A stretch of DNA of 12,587 bases from JBBRWO01 sp964388455 (GTDB taxonomy: Bacteria; Actinomycetota; Coriobacteriia; Anaerosomatales; JAAXUF01): the NCBI GenBank assembly GCA_964388455.1, contig CAYMAN010000045.1:1-12587 (forward strand). Reading direction: 5' to 3'. Under the pieces are notes generated by a model. The model did not search any database. It had not been told where the DNA came from and saw only the letters and a program-made list of their open reading frames with translations. Below are positions 1-7,017 of the stretch, piece after piece. The translations under genes and the position numbers were made by a program. Each line of letters begins with the position of its first letter. Position 1 is the first letter of the stretch.

Positions 1-3
1 GCA

Positions 4-35
4 GAAGAGGCGACCCCTTTCGGGATCGCCTCTTC
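4..35 (-). terminator. Intrinsic-type hairpin downstream of the cold-shock gene
   Basis: Bases 4-17 pair with 22-35 with a single mismatch (C14/A25). On the minus strand this gives a long GC-rich stem closed by a GAAA tetraloop. It starts 30 nt after the cold-shock gene's stop codon. The U-tract that would complete a Rho-independent terminator would lie beyond the window edge, so termination is inferred from the stem and its position. Confidence 0.72.
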
Positions 36-64
36 CAGACAAACAGTATGTCTGTGGTCCGGTG

Positions 65-268
65 CTACTTGCCGACGACCTTGGTGGCCTGCAGCTTGCC
101 GTTCTGACCGGTGGTGACCTCGAAGGTCACAGCCTGGCCCTCATCGAGGGTCTTGAAGCCATCGCTCTGGATCTCGGAGAAGTGGACGAACAGATCGTCG
201 CCATCCTCGCGAGAGATGAAGCCATAGCCCTTGTCAGCGTTGAACCACTTAACTGTACCTTCAGCCAT
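65..268 (-). CDS. Cold-shock protein, CspA family (67 aa)
   Basis: This is a full-length single-domain cold-shock protein: a five-stranded OB fold that binds single-stranded RNA and DNA and melts mRNA secondary structure in the cytoplasm. Both nucleic-acid-binding motifs are visible: RNP1 as KGYGFI (about residues 13-18) and RNP2 as DLFVHF (about 25-30), after the typical opening GTVKWFNADKG. The 67-residue length is normal for the family. The ATG at 268 is preceded by an AGGAGA ribosome-binding site at 280-285, 11 nt upstream. The gene stands alone, with its own likely promoter and a leader of about 100 nt, followed by a hairpin terminator. Family membership is certain; whether it is cold-induced or constitutive cannot be told from the protein. 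Confidence 0.97.
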   Translation of the reverse strand: MAEGTVKWFNADKGYGFISREDGDDLFVHFSEIQSDGFKTLDEGQAVTFEVTTGQNGKLQATKVVGK

Positions 269-373
269 TCTAAACTCACTCTCCTGCCCCGCAGGGCAAA
301 AACTTAGCGGCGCGAACGCCCGCAGTTATTCGCGGATGTCACGCCGCAAATCCGGGTCCCCTTCGGACCCAAT
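269..373 (-). promoter_or_regulatory. Long foldable 5' leader of the cold-shock gene
   Basis: If transcription starts a few bases after the -10-like box at 380-385, the cold-shock mRNA has an untranslated leader of about 105 nt. Two hairpins can form in it. One pairs 354-359 with 365-370 (six GC-rich pairs). The other pairs 285-289 with 294-298 and ends at the first base of the Shine-Dalgarno sequence (280-285). Long leaders that change fold with temperature are established for enterobacterial cspA. A similar role here is inference. The distal hairpin could instead be a weak terminator of the kinase gene, which ends at 421. Confidence 0.45.
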
Positions 374-379
374 GCAGGA

Positions 380-385
380 ACTATA
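380..385 (-). promoter_or_regulatory. Probable -10 element for the cold-shock gene
   Basis: On the minus strand these bases read TATAGT, five of six matching the sigma-70 consensus. They sit in an AT-rich patch within otherwise GC-rich DNA, between the kinase stop codon and the cold-shock leader. No convincing -35 hexamer is visible 16-18 nt upstream, so this is a moderate call. Confidence 0.4.
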
Positions 386-420
386 ACACGGATGCGCGGA
401 CGTGCGCCAGAGCGGAGATT

Positions 421-2286
421 CTAGCCGGCGATTACGTCGGGCAGCGTGAATACGAGCTTCGAGCCCGACTCCATCGGTTCCACGCGGATGCTGCCTCCAT
501 GGCGCTCGATGATTCGCTTGGTGACTGCCAGTCCGATTCCGGTTCCGGGGTACTCCGCTCGATCCTCGAGCCTGCGGAAGATGTCGAACACCTCGTCGGC
601 ATGTGAGGGATTGATGCCGATTCCGTTGTCGGCGACCGATATCTCCCACGTGCTCCCAACGTGCTCGGCGGTTATGGCGATGCGCGGGGGGACGTCGGCG
701 CGCCTGAATTTGATCGAGTTGCCGATGAGGTTCTGGAGCGCGCGTGCGAGCTGGCCGTGGTCTGCCATGACCGTCGGCAGCTCAGAGCATTCGACCTCGG
801 CTCCGGTTTCTCCAATCGACCGCTGGAGGTTGGCGAGAGCGCTCTCTACGACAGAAGCTAGCGACACCGGGGCGAACGGCTTTCCCTTGGTGTGAACCCG
901 CGAGAAATCGAGCAGGTCCTGGATCATCATCTGCATCCGCGTGGCGCCGTCCACCGCAAAGCCGATGAAGTCGTCGGCATCGGAATCCAGATTGCCTTGA
1001 TAGCGACGGCGCAGCAGTTCCACGTAACTCGCGATCATTCTCAGAGGCTCTTGCAGGTCGTGCGATGCGACGTATGCGAACTGTTGCAGGTCGCGGTTGG
1101 ATCGTTTGAGATCCTCGACCGCCGCCTCCAAAGCCTCCTGCGCGTGCTCGAGCTGCAAGGCCTCTTGGCGCAGCTGGTCGTTACGCATCTCAAGCTGCTC
1201 ATGGCTCGCCGTCAGCTCTTTCTGCGCGGCAGCAAGTTCTGCCTCTCGGTCCGAGACCGCGCGCACCATCGACTGCACGCCCTGCGCAAGCTCATCGATC
1301 TCCTCGAATCGGTAGCGCTCGACGTTCCCGGAGTAATCGCCCGCACTGGCGTGGCGCACGTACTCCATCAGTGAATCGATCGGATCGCCCAATCGTCTGG
1401 CTATGAGTGAGGCGGTCACCATCGCCACTACCGCCACGAGTAAGACGGCCAGGGCGATTCCCCACCGAGTCGAGACGACAGGCCGCGAGGCATCGGCCCA
1501 ATCCTGCTCGACCAACACCACCCAGTCGGCGGCGCGTAATGGTGCCGTACTCCCCAGCATCGGTATTGCGTCTTGGCGATAGCGATGCACCCCAAAGCGA
1601 CCGGCCAGCGCGTCCTTGATGGGGACCACATCGCTCCAGTTAGGGCGCGCTGCCGAAACCGAAGGGTCCGTGTGAAACAGGACGCTCCCGTCACTGTCGA
1701 CTATCACTATGACGGCATCGGGCTCGATTCGTGCAGCACGCGTATGGGTGTCCAGCGACTCGACGTCGATCATCGCCACCGCCACGCCGCGATCCAGCGG
1801 CACTGCGACCTCAACCGAACGATCACTGGTGATCATCGAGGTGAACACCCCTGACCACACCACCTCGCCGGTCTGCTTGGCCGTACGGACTTGCGGGTTT
1901 CTCGATTGGTCGATGCCGATCAGATCCCGCTCCCTCATTCTGACCTCGGCTCGAGTCGCCGCGGAGACCACGCGGTCATCGGCTCCGATGAGCCTGATGG
2001 ACTCGATGAACGGGAGGCTGAGGATCGTCGAATGAAGTAGCAGGTCCGCAGCATCAGAAGCCGGGTCGACTGTCTTGAACTGACGCATTGCGACCACGGG
2101 GGCACTCAGGGCGGTATCAACCTCGGCCCTCACGGTTTCCGCCAGAAGACTGTTGCGGTAGTCGACCGCCGTCTCTTGGGTGCGCGCCAATTCCAAAGCG
2201 GCGTAGACTCCAACCACCACCAGAGGCACCAATGCGACCAGCAGAAGTCGCTTGGCGAGCGAGGCCGCGAACGTGGTCCGCTTCAT
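421..2286 (-). CDS. Membrane sensor histidine kinase with extracytoplasmic sensor domain, HAMP and coiled coil (621 aa)
   Basis: This is an inner-membrane sensor kinase that should autophosphorylate on histidine and pass phosphate to an unlinked response regulator. Order of parts: transmembrane helix about 13-33; extracytoplasmic region about 34-274, sized and patterned like a double-Cache sensor; second helix about 275-297; HAMP about 296-345; a charged coiled coil about 340-400; then a HisKA domain with the H-box ASHDLQEPLR, phospho-acceptor His409. The ATPase domain has an N-box (NLIGNSIKF, Asn523), G1 (DNGIGI, 553-558), F-box (VFDIFRRL) and G2 (GTGIGL, 581-586), so it looks active. The start overlaps the upstream lipoprotein stop by 4 nt (ATGA), with GGAG 5 nt upstream of the ATG, indicating translational coupling. 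No response regulator is adjacent. Domain calls are firm except the Cache assignment, which rests on length and pattern. Confidence 0.93.
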   Translation of the reverse strand: MKRTTFAASLAKRLLLVALVPLVVVGVYAALELARTQETAVDYRNSLLAETVRAEVDTALSAPVVAMRQFKTVDPASDAADLLLHSTILSLPFIESIRLIGADDRVVSAATRAEVRMRERDLIGIDQSRNPQVRTAKQTGEVVWSGVFTSMITSDRSVEVAVPLDRGVAVAMIDVESLDTHTRAARIEPDAVIVIVDSDGSVLFHTDPSVSAARPNWSDVVPIKDALAGRFGVHRYRQDAIPMLGSTAPLRAADWVVLVEQDWADASRPVVSTRWGIALAVLLVAVVAMVTASLIARRLGDPIDSLMEYVRHASAGDYSGNVERYRFEEIDELAQGVQSMVRAVSDREAELAAAQKELTASHEQLEMRNDQLRQEALQLEHAQEALEAAVEDLKRSNRDLQQFAYVASHDLQEPLRMIASYVELLRRRYQGNLDSDADDFIGFAVDGATRMQMMIQDLLDFSRVHTKGKPFAPVSLASVVESALANLQRSIGETGAEVECSELPTVMADHGQLARALQNLIGNSIKFRRADVPPRIAITAEHVGSTWEISVADNGIGINPSHADEVFDIFRRLEDRAEYPGTGIGLAVTKRIIERHGGSIRVEPMESGSKLVFTLPDVIAG

Positions 2287-3446
2287 CGCGGCTCCGCTCG
2301 CTTGAATTCTCCGCCGCCTATCGTCATGAGGTAGTAGGGTCGCAAGACGTCACCGAACTGATCGATCCTGATAGGCGCCTGCACGCCTGGAAACTCGCCC
2401 GACGATACCAGTTCCTTACGGATATCAGACGCACCGCGCTGCTCGTCTATCACCGCCAGAAGTATCCGCGTGACATCGTACGCGTGCGTTGCCGCGAAGC
2501 CCGGCTCGTAGCCGAAGCGTGTCCTGAACGACTCCTTCATGCGGACATATTTCGAAGCGGTCGAAGAGCGATCATGGGTGCCAAGAAACAGCACGCCCTC
2601 AACCGCGACGCCTCCCGCCTCGACCAGGTCGTCTGTGGCGGACCATTCGCTCGCAAGAATCGGTATCTCACTCTTCGCCGCGCGAATCCGCTGCGCCAGC
2701 ATGGCTGTGTCGATCGCGTTGGCCAGAAGGAAGACGCAGTCGGCGCCTGAATCGATGGACGCCTCAGCGAGGCGCGTGTAGTCAGGGTTCTCTCCCGACA
2801 CGAACGTCACCGCATCCGCGACCGACCCTCCCTGCGAGATGAACTCTCGACTGAAATGTTCGTACCAGGATTGCGTGTGTGCTTTGTTCGCGAGGTCGTA
2901 GATGACTGCCACTTTGACGGGCCCAAAGCGTTTCCGTGCCTCGGTGGCGAGCCTCTCCGCGGCGCTGGCGTTGTCGGGATACGCGCGCAGGAAGTAGTCG
3001 CTCTTGCCGGTAAGCGAATCAGTGCTCACTGTCGGCGACATCAGTACGATGCGCTCGGAGTCCGCCACCGGGGCGGCAGCAACTGCGGCAGCGCTCGTCA
3101 TCGGGCCTACGATAGCGACTGCGCCCTTCTCGGCGAGCGCCTTGACTCCGTCGGCGGCGGTGCTTGGGCCCACGCCGTCATCGAACGTCTCGAGCCTGAC
3201 TTGGCGACCGGCGATTCCACCGGCACGGTTGACCTCTTCGACCGCGAGGAGTGCACCGTCGCGTCCCGCGATCCCGAGACTGGCAGCCCGGCCGGAGAGC
3301 CCGCCAACGTAGCCGATCACGATGGGCTTCTTCTCACCAAACTCGGTCACACAACCGGTCAACCCGGGCAGCGCGAGCACGCAAATTGCAATCGCCGCGC
3401 AGGTCAGCATGGCTCGGCTGCGCGTTCGCGTATGCGTGACAGCCAT
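2283..3446 (-). CDS. Lipoprotein of the Leu/Ile/Val (amide)-binding family, type I periplasmic-binding fold (387 aa)
   Basis: This is an extracytoplasmic solute-binding protein of the family used by branched-chain amino acid, amide and urea ABC transporters (Peripla_BP_6). A basic N-terminus, a hydrophobic stretch and the lipobox LTGC predict cleavage and lipid anchoring at Cys32. The mature part opens with PIVIGYVGGLSG and continues with the family's GALLAVEEVNRAGGIAGR segment, then lobes alternating in Rossmann-like style to the C-terminus. The reading frame extends upstream to 3500. The start is placed at the second of two adjacent ATG codons (3446), because GGAGG at 3453-3457 is 6 nt from it; the ATG at 3449 is the alternative. 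No permease or ATPase genes are present. Instead the stop overlaps the start of a sensor kinase, so the protein probably presents its ligand to that kinase. The ligand cannot be read from sequence. Confidence 0.9.
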   Translation of the reverse strand: MAVTHTRTRSRAMLTCAAIAICVLALPGLTGCVTEFGEKKPIVIGYVGGLSGRAASLGIAGRDGALLAVEEVNRAGGIAGRQVRLETFDDGVGPSTAADGVKALAEKGAVAIVGPMTSAAAVAAAPVADSERIVLMSPTVSTDSLTGKSDYFLRAYPDNASAAERLATEARKRFGPVKVAVIYDLANKAHTQSWYEHFSREFISQGGSVADAVTFVSGENPDYTRLAEASIDSGADCVFLLANAIDTAMLAQRIRAAKSEIPILASEWSATDDLVEAGGVAVEGVLFLGTHDRSSTASKYVRMKESFRTRFGYEPGFAATHAYDVTRILLAVIDEQRGASDIRKELVSSGEFPGVQAPIRIDQFGDVLRPYYLMTIGGGEFKRAEPR

Positions 3447-3645
3447 CATTGGCCTCCGTGGTCGATTAGCGGTCGCCCGCCGTTTCCTCGATACGGTCAA
3501 CAGGTGATTGGAGTATGGGCGCGGAGTGCCGTCGTCGCAACCGATAGTCGCCGGCTACGTCGACAGCACGGTAAGGGGTACGCTCTTGTCGGAATGCTTT
3601 GACGAGCGAGCGTCGTGTCGCCGAGTCGTGGAGTGGAGTTCAGAC

Positions 3646-3663
3646 ATGGATACCGATTCATGA
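3646..3663 (+). other. Possible five-codon leader ORF coupled to the PfkB kinase start
   Basis: An ATG at 3646 lies 7 nt after a GGAG (3635-3638), the only well-spaced Shine-Dalgarno site in the area. It encodes MDTDS and stops at TGA 3661-3663, which overlaps the kinase ATG (3660-3662) as ATGA. The kinase ATG itself has no visible ribosome-binding site. Either ribosomes load here and reinitiate on the kinase, or a one-base indel has separated the original start from the gene. No protein product is claimed. Confidence 0.4.
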
Positions 3664-4622
3664 GCAACGGCATGAAGATGTCGGGGCCGGAAAGCCGACT
3701 GTGCGTCGTGATAGGCGGCGCCAACGTCGACCTGCTCGGCGTGGCGGACGGCGGGCTCAGTGCCGAGGACTCGAACATCGGCCGCATCTCCGAGTCACCG
3801 GGTGGCGTCGGGCGCAACATCGCCGAGAATCTCGCGCGACTGGGATTGAGACCGCACCTGGTCACGTCGTTTGGAACCGACGCTCATGGACGGTGGCTGC
3901 GCGAGGAGTGCGTGCGCGACGGAATCGACGTGGGAGCCTCGCTCGACGTGGCCGACGTGGCCGGCTCCCGGTATCTCGCCATCTCTGATGCAAATGGCGA
4001 CATGCGCATGGCGCTCAATGACATGCGGGCCTTGGATACCATCACTCCCGCGGTACTGGCCGACATCGTCCCGCTGCTCGACCGCGCGGCGATCGTGGTC
4101 GCCGACACGAACATCCCTGCAGAGACGATGATCTGGCTCGCGGAGCACTGCACCGCACCGCTACTGGTCGACCCGGTGTCCTCAGCGAAGGCTACCCGCG
4201 TCGCGCCTGTACTCGACCGCCTCCACGCGCTGAAGCTCAACCTACTCGAGGCCGGCGCTATCCTCGGCATGAGCCTGCGTGCCGATGACGCCGCGGCGTG
4301 CGAGGCTGCCGCCGGCGCACTCGTCGCGGCTGGCGTGAAGCGTGTGTTCCTCACACGCGGCGCGGGGGGCGTGATCGCGGCAGATGCGACCGAGATGCTC
4401 TCGCTGCCCGCGCCTCGCGTTTCGATCACGAACGTCACCGGCGCCGGCGACGCGTTCTCGGCCGGAGTCGCCTATGCGTCGATGGCGGGGCTGTCGTTAC
4501 GACACAGCGCCGAGATCGGCTCAGCGATGGCGGCACTCGCGCTTGTAAGCGAGCGCACGGTCAGCCTGGCGATCGAACCTGACACCGTCCGACAGCTTCT
4601 CGAAGGAGTCGTGAGTCCCTGA
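3660..4622 (+). CDS. psuK: PfkB-family sugar kinase, probable pseudouridine kinase (320 aa)
   Basis: This is a ribokinase/PfkB-fold cytoplasmic kinase. It probably phosphorylates pseudouridine to pseudouridine 5'-phosphate, the substrate of the enzyme encoded next. Visible family features are the N-terminal CVVIGGANVD strand-turn, the GGVGRNIAENLARLG glycine motif (about 48-62), KLNLLEA (192-198) and the anion-hole/catalytic signature NVTGAGDAFSAG with catalytic Asp264. Length fits PsuK. The frame is open from a GTG at 3615 with no good ribosome-binding site, and homology-like sequence only begins near the ATG at 3660. ATGs at 3672 and 3678 are also possible. The substrate is inferred from the 1-nt overlap (TGATG) with the pseudouridine-5'-phosphate glycosidase gene, since PfkB kinases cannot be told apart by motif alone. 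No pseudouridine transporter is adjacent. Confidence 0.88.
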   Translation: MSNGMKMSGPESRLCVVIGGANVDLLGVADGGLSAEDSNIGRISESPGGVGRNIAENLARLGLRPHLVTSFGTDAHGRWLREECVRDGIDVGASLDVADVAGSRYLAISDANGDMRMALNDMRALDTITPAVLADIVPLLDRAAIVVADTNIPAETMIWLAEHCTAPLLVDPVSSAKATRVAPVLDRLHALKLNLLEAGAILGMSLRADDAAACEAAAGALVAAGVKRVFLTRGAGGVIAADATEMLSLPAPRVSITNVTGAGDAFSAGVAYASMAGLSLRHSAEIGSAMAALALVSERTVSLAIEPDTVRQLLEGVVSP

Positions 4623-5524
4623 TGCTCAACCACACCGTGGTATCACCGGAAGTGTCCGAGGCACTGAGCGCCGGCAGACCGGTGGTCGCCCTCGAGTCCA
4701 CCATAATCAGCCACGGCTTCCCCTACCCCGCCAACGTCGAGTGCGCGATGACCGCCGAGAAGACCGCGCGCGACGGCGGCGCTGTTCCGGCGACCATCGC
4801 GATCATAGGAGGGACGATCCGCGTCGGGCTCAGCGCCGACGACATCGAGTATCTGGCGACCGCCGACGGTGTCGCCAAGGCCTCGCGCAGAGACATCGCC
4901 ACGCTTGTCGCTCGAGGTGCGGACGGCGCGACCACCGTCGCGGGCACCATGCTCATCGCCGCCACGGCGGGCATACGTGTCTTCGCCACGGGCGGTATCG
5001 GCGGCGTTCACAGAGGCGCCTCCGCGACGATGGACGTCTCGGCCGACCTGCTCGAGCTGGCACGCACGGACGTTGCGGTGGTGTGCGCGGGCGCCAAGTC
5101 AATTCTCGATCTCGGACTCACGCTCGAGGTTCTCGAAACACATGGCGTCCCGGTGCTCGGCTATCGCACCGACGAGTTCCCGGCGTTTTACAAGCGCAGC
5201 AGCGGCTTCGGCGTCGATCAGCGCCTCGACACCGCCGGGGAGATAGCGAGCGTTCTGCGGACCCGCAGAGATCTTGGCATCCACGGCGGCGTGCTGGTGA
5301 CGAACCCGATTCCGACGGAGTACGCGCTCGACCCAGAGACGGTGGACGCGTGGACGGCGACCGCACTTGCCGAGGCCGACGCGGCCGGAATCCATGGCAA
5401 GGCGGTCACGCCGTTCCTTCTCGGCAGGATTCATGCACTGTCGGCGGGCGTGAGCGAAGAAGCCAACAAGCAGCTCGTCTACAACAACGTGCGTCTGGCC
5501 GCTCACATCGCGTCAGCGCTCTAG
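4622..5524 (+). CDS. psuG: Pseudouridine-5'-phosphate glycosidase (300 aa)
   Basis: The enzyme cleaves the C-C glycosidic bond of pseudouridine 5'-phosphate to give uracil and ribose 5-phosphate (PsuG/YeiN family, also called the IndA-like family). Sequence landmarks match the known E. coli active site with a constant offset of about seven residues: Glu25 in VALESTIISHG, Lys86 in AKASRRD, His130 in GGIGGVHRG, Asp142 in the metal-binding position, and Lys159 in CAGAKSILD as the Schiff-base lysine. All five are present, so activity is expected. The protein is full length. The ATG overlaps the kinase stop by 1 nt, with AAGGAG at 4603-4608 inside the kinase gene, so the two are translated as one operon. 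Together they form the complete two-step pseudouridine catabolic route found in bacteria that recycle modified RNA nucleosides. Confidence 0.97.
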   Translation: MLNHTVVSPEVSEALSAGRPVVALESTIISHGFPYPANVECAMTAEKTARDGGAVPATIAIIGGTIRVGLSADDIEYLATADGVAKASRRDIATLVARGADGATTVAGTMLIAATAGIRVFATGGIGGVHRGASATMDVSADLLELARTDVAVVCAGAKSILDLGLTLEVLETHGVPVLGYRTDEFPAFYKRSSGFGVDQRLDTAGEIASVLRTRRDLGIHGGVLVTNPIPTEYALDPETVDAWTATALAEADAAGIHGKAVTPFLLGRIHALSAGVSEEANKQLVYNNVRLAAHIASAL

Positions 5525-5544
5525 GGCCGCTTGGCTGCTGGACG

Positions 5545-5559
5545 ACGCCGTCGCGGCGT
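5545..5559. terminator. Short hairpin between convergent genes
   Basis: ACGCCG (5545-5550) and CGGCGT (5554-5559) form a 6-bp all-matched stem with a 3-nt loop. It lies in the 46-nt gap between the convergent psuG and membrane-protein genes. The position suits a bidirectional terminator, but neither side has a T-tract and the stem is short, so the call is weak. Confidence 0.3.
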
Positions 5560-5570
5560 GCTGGGAACCG

Positions 5571-6263
5571 CTACTTCTCGGGCGAGTCGTCGCCGGTGAA
5601 CGCCGCGGAGACCGCGTTCATGCGCTGCTCGATTGCGGAGACACGACGTTCGAGTCCGGCGACCGCTGCGTCGTCGATCACTCCGTCGGCGGCAGCGGTC
5701 ACACCTGCTGCCCCGCGAATCTCGCGACTGCGCACGAACTTGAGGTAGCCGAGACCCAGCGCGACTGCCAGCGCGAACAGGACCACCACGAACCGCGCTG
5801 TGGAGTTACCGCTGAAGATCACCCAGCCGGCGCCGTAGAGCATGCTGAACAGGCCGCCCAGCAGCAACCCGTTCGATATCACCCGGAGCTGCTCGCTGCG
5901 AATGAGTGACACGCCCATGACCACCGTGGCGAACAGCACGAGAACGATGCTGGTGTTGCGCGCCCAGATCTTCATCTCGGTATCGATGACGTCTTGTAGA
6001 GCGTTCTGCTTGGCCTGGAGTCGCGCAAGCTCAGCCTTGTCGGCGGCGTCCGTCACACCGTTCGGGCTCTTGAAGTTGAGTGATTCCATCTGCCGCTGAA
6101 TCTCGGTCATCTCCTTCTGGTACCGCTCAGAAGGCGACTGATAGAAGGTATTGACCCCGACACCGACCACGGCGAGCACCAGAAGGCCGAGGAAGAACGA
6201 GAAGATGGTCTGCAGCGCGTAGTGCTGACGTTCCGAGCTTGTAGGTAGTGTTGCAGCGGCCAT
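5571..6263 (-). CDS. Unrecognised four-helix membrane protein with coiled coils (230 aa)
   Basis: I do not recognise a named family. Four hydrophobic segments are visible at about residues 17-39, 103-121, 129-150 and 156-175. The loop between the first two (about 45-97) is charged, rich in Glu, Gln and Lys, and heptad-like (ERYQKEMTEIQRQMESL, then AELARLQAKQNALQ), so it is probably a coiled coil. A second short coiled coil (about 198-220) lies in the C-terminal tail. With even helix number, both termini and the C-terminal coil should be on the same side of the membrane, probably the cytoplasm, with the long coil outside. The frame stays open to 6347. The ATG at 6263 is chosen because AAGGAG sits about 6 nt upstream and the hydrophobic segment follows soon after. 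It is divergent from the secreted-protein gene at 6420. A structural or scaffold role is possible, but no function can be assigned. Confidence 0.8.
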   Translation of the reverse strand: MAAATLPTSSERQHYALQTIFSFFLGLLVLAVVGVGVNTFYQSPSERYQKEMTEIQRQMESLNFKSPNGVTDAADKAELARLQAKQNALQDVIDTEMKIWARNTSIVLVLFATVVMGVSLIRSEQLRVISNGLLLGGLFSMLYGAGWVIFSGNSTARFVVVLFALAVALGLGYLKFVRSREIRGAAGVTAAADGVIDDAAVAGLERRVSAIEQRMNAVSAAFTGDDSPEK

Positions 6264-6294
6264 GGGATCTCCTTGGTCGTAGGTGACTATGTCA

Positions 6295-6324
6295 ATTGTA
6301 CCCACCTGGGCGCACGCATGTTCA
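6295..6324 (-). promoter_or_regulatory. Candidate sigma-70 promoter of the four-helix membrane protein gene
   Basis: On the minus strand TGAACA (6319-6324, four of six matching TTGACA) is followed after 18 nt by TACAAT (6295-6300, five of six matching TATAAT). The start codon is about 30 nt further on, with a good ribosome-binding site between. It lies in the 156-nt gap shared with the divergent secreted-protein gene. I found no equally good promoter in the plus direction in this gap. Confidence 0.45.
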
Positions 6325-6419
6325 CAAACCGCGCCTCGGACGTTCATACGGTGTTCTCATGTGCCGCGCATGCTGGGTGGACAGAAAGAAGCAGTCCCGG
6401 CTCTCAAAGGAGAAGGTAC

Positions 6420-6998
6420 ATGAACACCAAGCGAGTCATCACCGCAGTCGCTGCGGCTCTGGTCGTCGGAGTCGTCGCGGGCAACGTCGTATCCGGCTGG
6501 GCCGCGGCTCCGGCCGCAAGCACCACTCGCACCGCCACGAGCGCCACAGCCCCCGCCCGTCTGGGGCTGAGACTCGGCGCCGCGATGCAGGCAGGTGGCG
6601 CCCGTCTCTCTGACGTGGTAGCCAGGCTCACCGGTCTCGACGTCGCAGACGTCACCGCCAAGCGCACCGCCGGCACCTCCTACGCTGAGATCGCAGCAAG
6701 CAAGGACGTCTCCTCGGCCAAGGTGGTCGACGAAGCGCTCAAGGTTCGCAAGACGATTCTCGACGAGAAGGTCAAGTCCGGCGCGATCACGTCGGCGCAG
6801 GCCGATGCTGCCCTCGCCAACATGAAGACCCGACTCACCGAGCGCGTCAAAGCAACTGACGACAGCTGCTCCGGCGCCGGCGGCCAGGGCGGTCAGGGCG
6901 GCGGCCGTGGCCAGGGTGGCGGTCGCGGCATGGGCGGCGGCATGGGTCGCGGCATGGGCGGCGCGGGCTGCGCCGGCTCCCCGACAGCCACCCAGTAG
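6420..6998 (+). CDS. Small secreted protein with helical core and Gly/Met/Arg-rich tail (192 aa)
   Basis: A signal peptide (about 1-30, KR then a long Ala/Val stretch ending WAAA) predicts export. A Thr/Ala-rich linker follows. Residues about 61-145 look helical, with the pattern LTGLDVADVTAKRTAGTSYAEIAA followed by KVVDEALKVRKTILDEKVKSGAITSAQADAAL. This layout recalls small secreted DUF2680/YckD-like proteins; that is resemblance only. The tail (about 152-182) is almost all Gly, Gln, Arg and Met, with repeated GGRG and GMGG units, flanked by the only two mature cysteines (Cys150 and Cys184). The open frame begins at 6273. The ATG at 6420 is chosen for the AAGGAG at 6407-6412, 7 nt upstream, and because it starts the signal peptide. 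A hairpin terminator follows, separating it from the two-component genes. Function is unknown; metal or envelope-stress sensing is a guess from context. Confidence 0.85.
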   Translation: MNTKRVITAVAAALVVGVVAGNVVSGWAAAPAASTTRTATSATAPARLGLRLGAAMQAGGARLSDVVARLTGLDVADVTAKRTAGTSYAEIAASKDVSSAKVVDEALKVRKTILDEKVKSGAITSAQADAALANMKTRLTERVKATDDSCSGAGGQGGQGGGRGQGGGRGMGGGMGRGMGGAGCAGSPTATQ

Positions 6999-7017
6999 TC
7001 TCACTGTCACACGCAAG

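Noticed and set aside
892..1374. 160-codon plus-strand open frame inside the sensor kinase gene
   Set aside because: It is antisense to the coiled-coil and HisKA coding region, whose high GC and repetitive codons keep the opposite frame open. There is no ribosome-binding site or recognisable domain.
3599..3604. TTGACG as a possible -35 box for the psuKG operon
   Set aside because: No -10-like hexamer lies 16-18 nt downstream; the region there is GC-rich, so no promoter was called in the 3450-3660 gap.
4741..5748. 335-codon plus-strand open frame across psuG and the following gene
   Set aside because: The translation is extremely rich in Arg with no fold-like pattern. It is the shifted frame of psuG, which is unambiguous.
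6873..6965. GC-rich tandem-like DNA repeats that might be a CRISPR-like or minisatellite array
   Set aside because: The repetition comes from Gly, Arg and Met codons in frame within the secreted protein. Unit lengths vary and there are no spacers.
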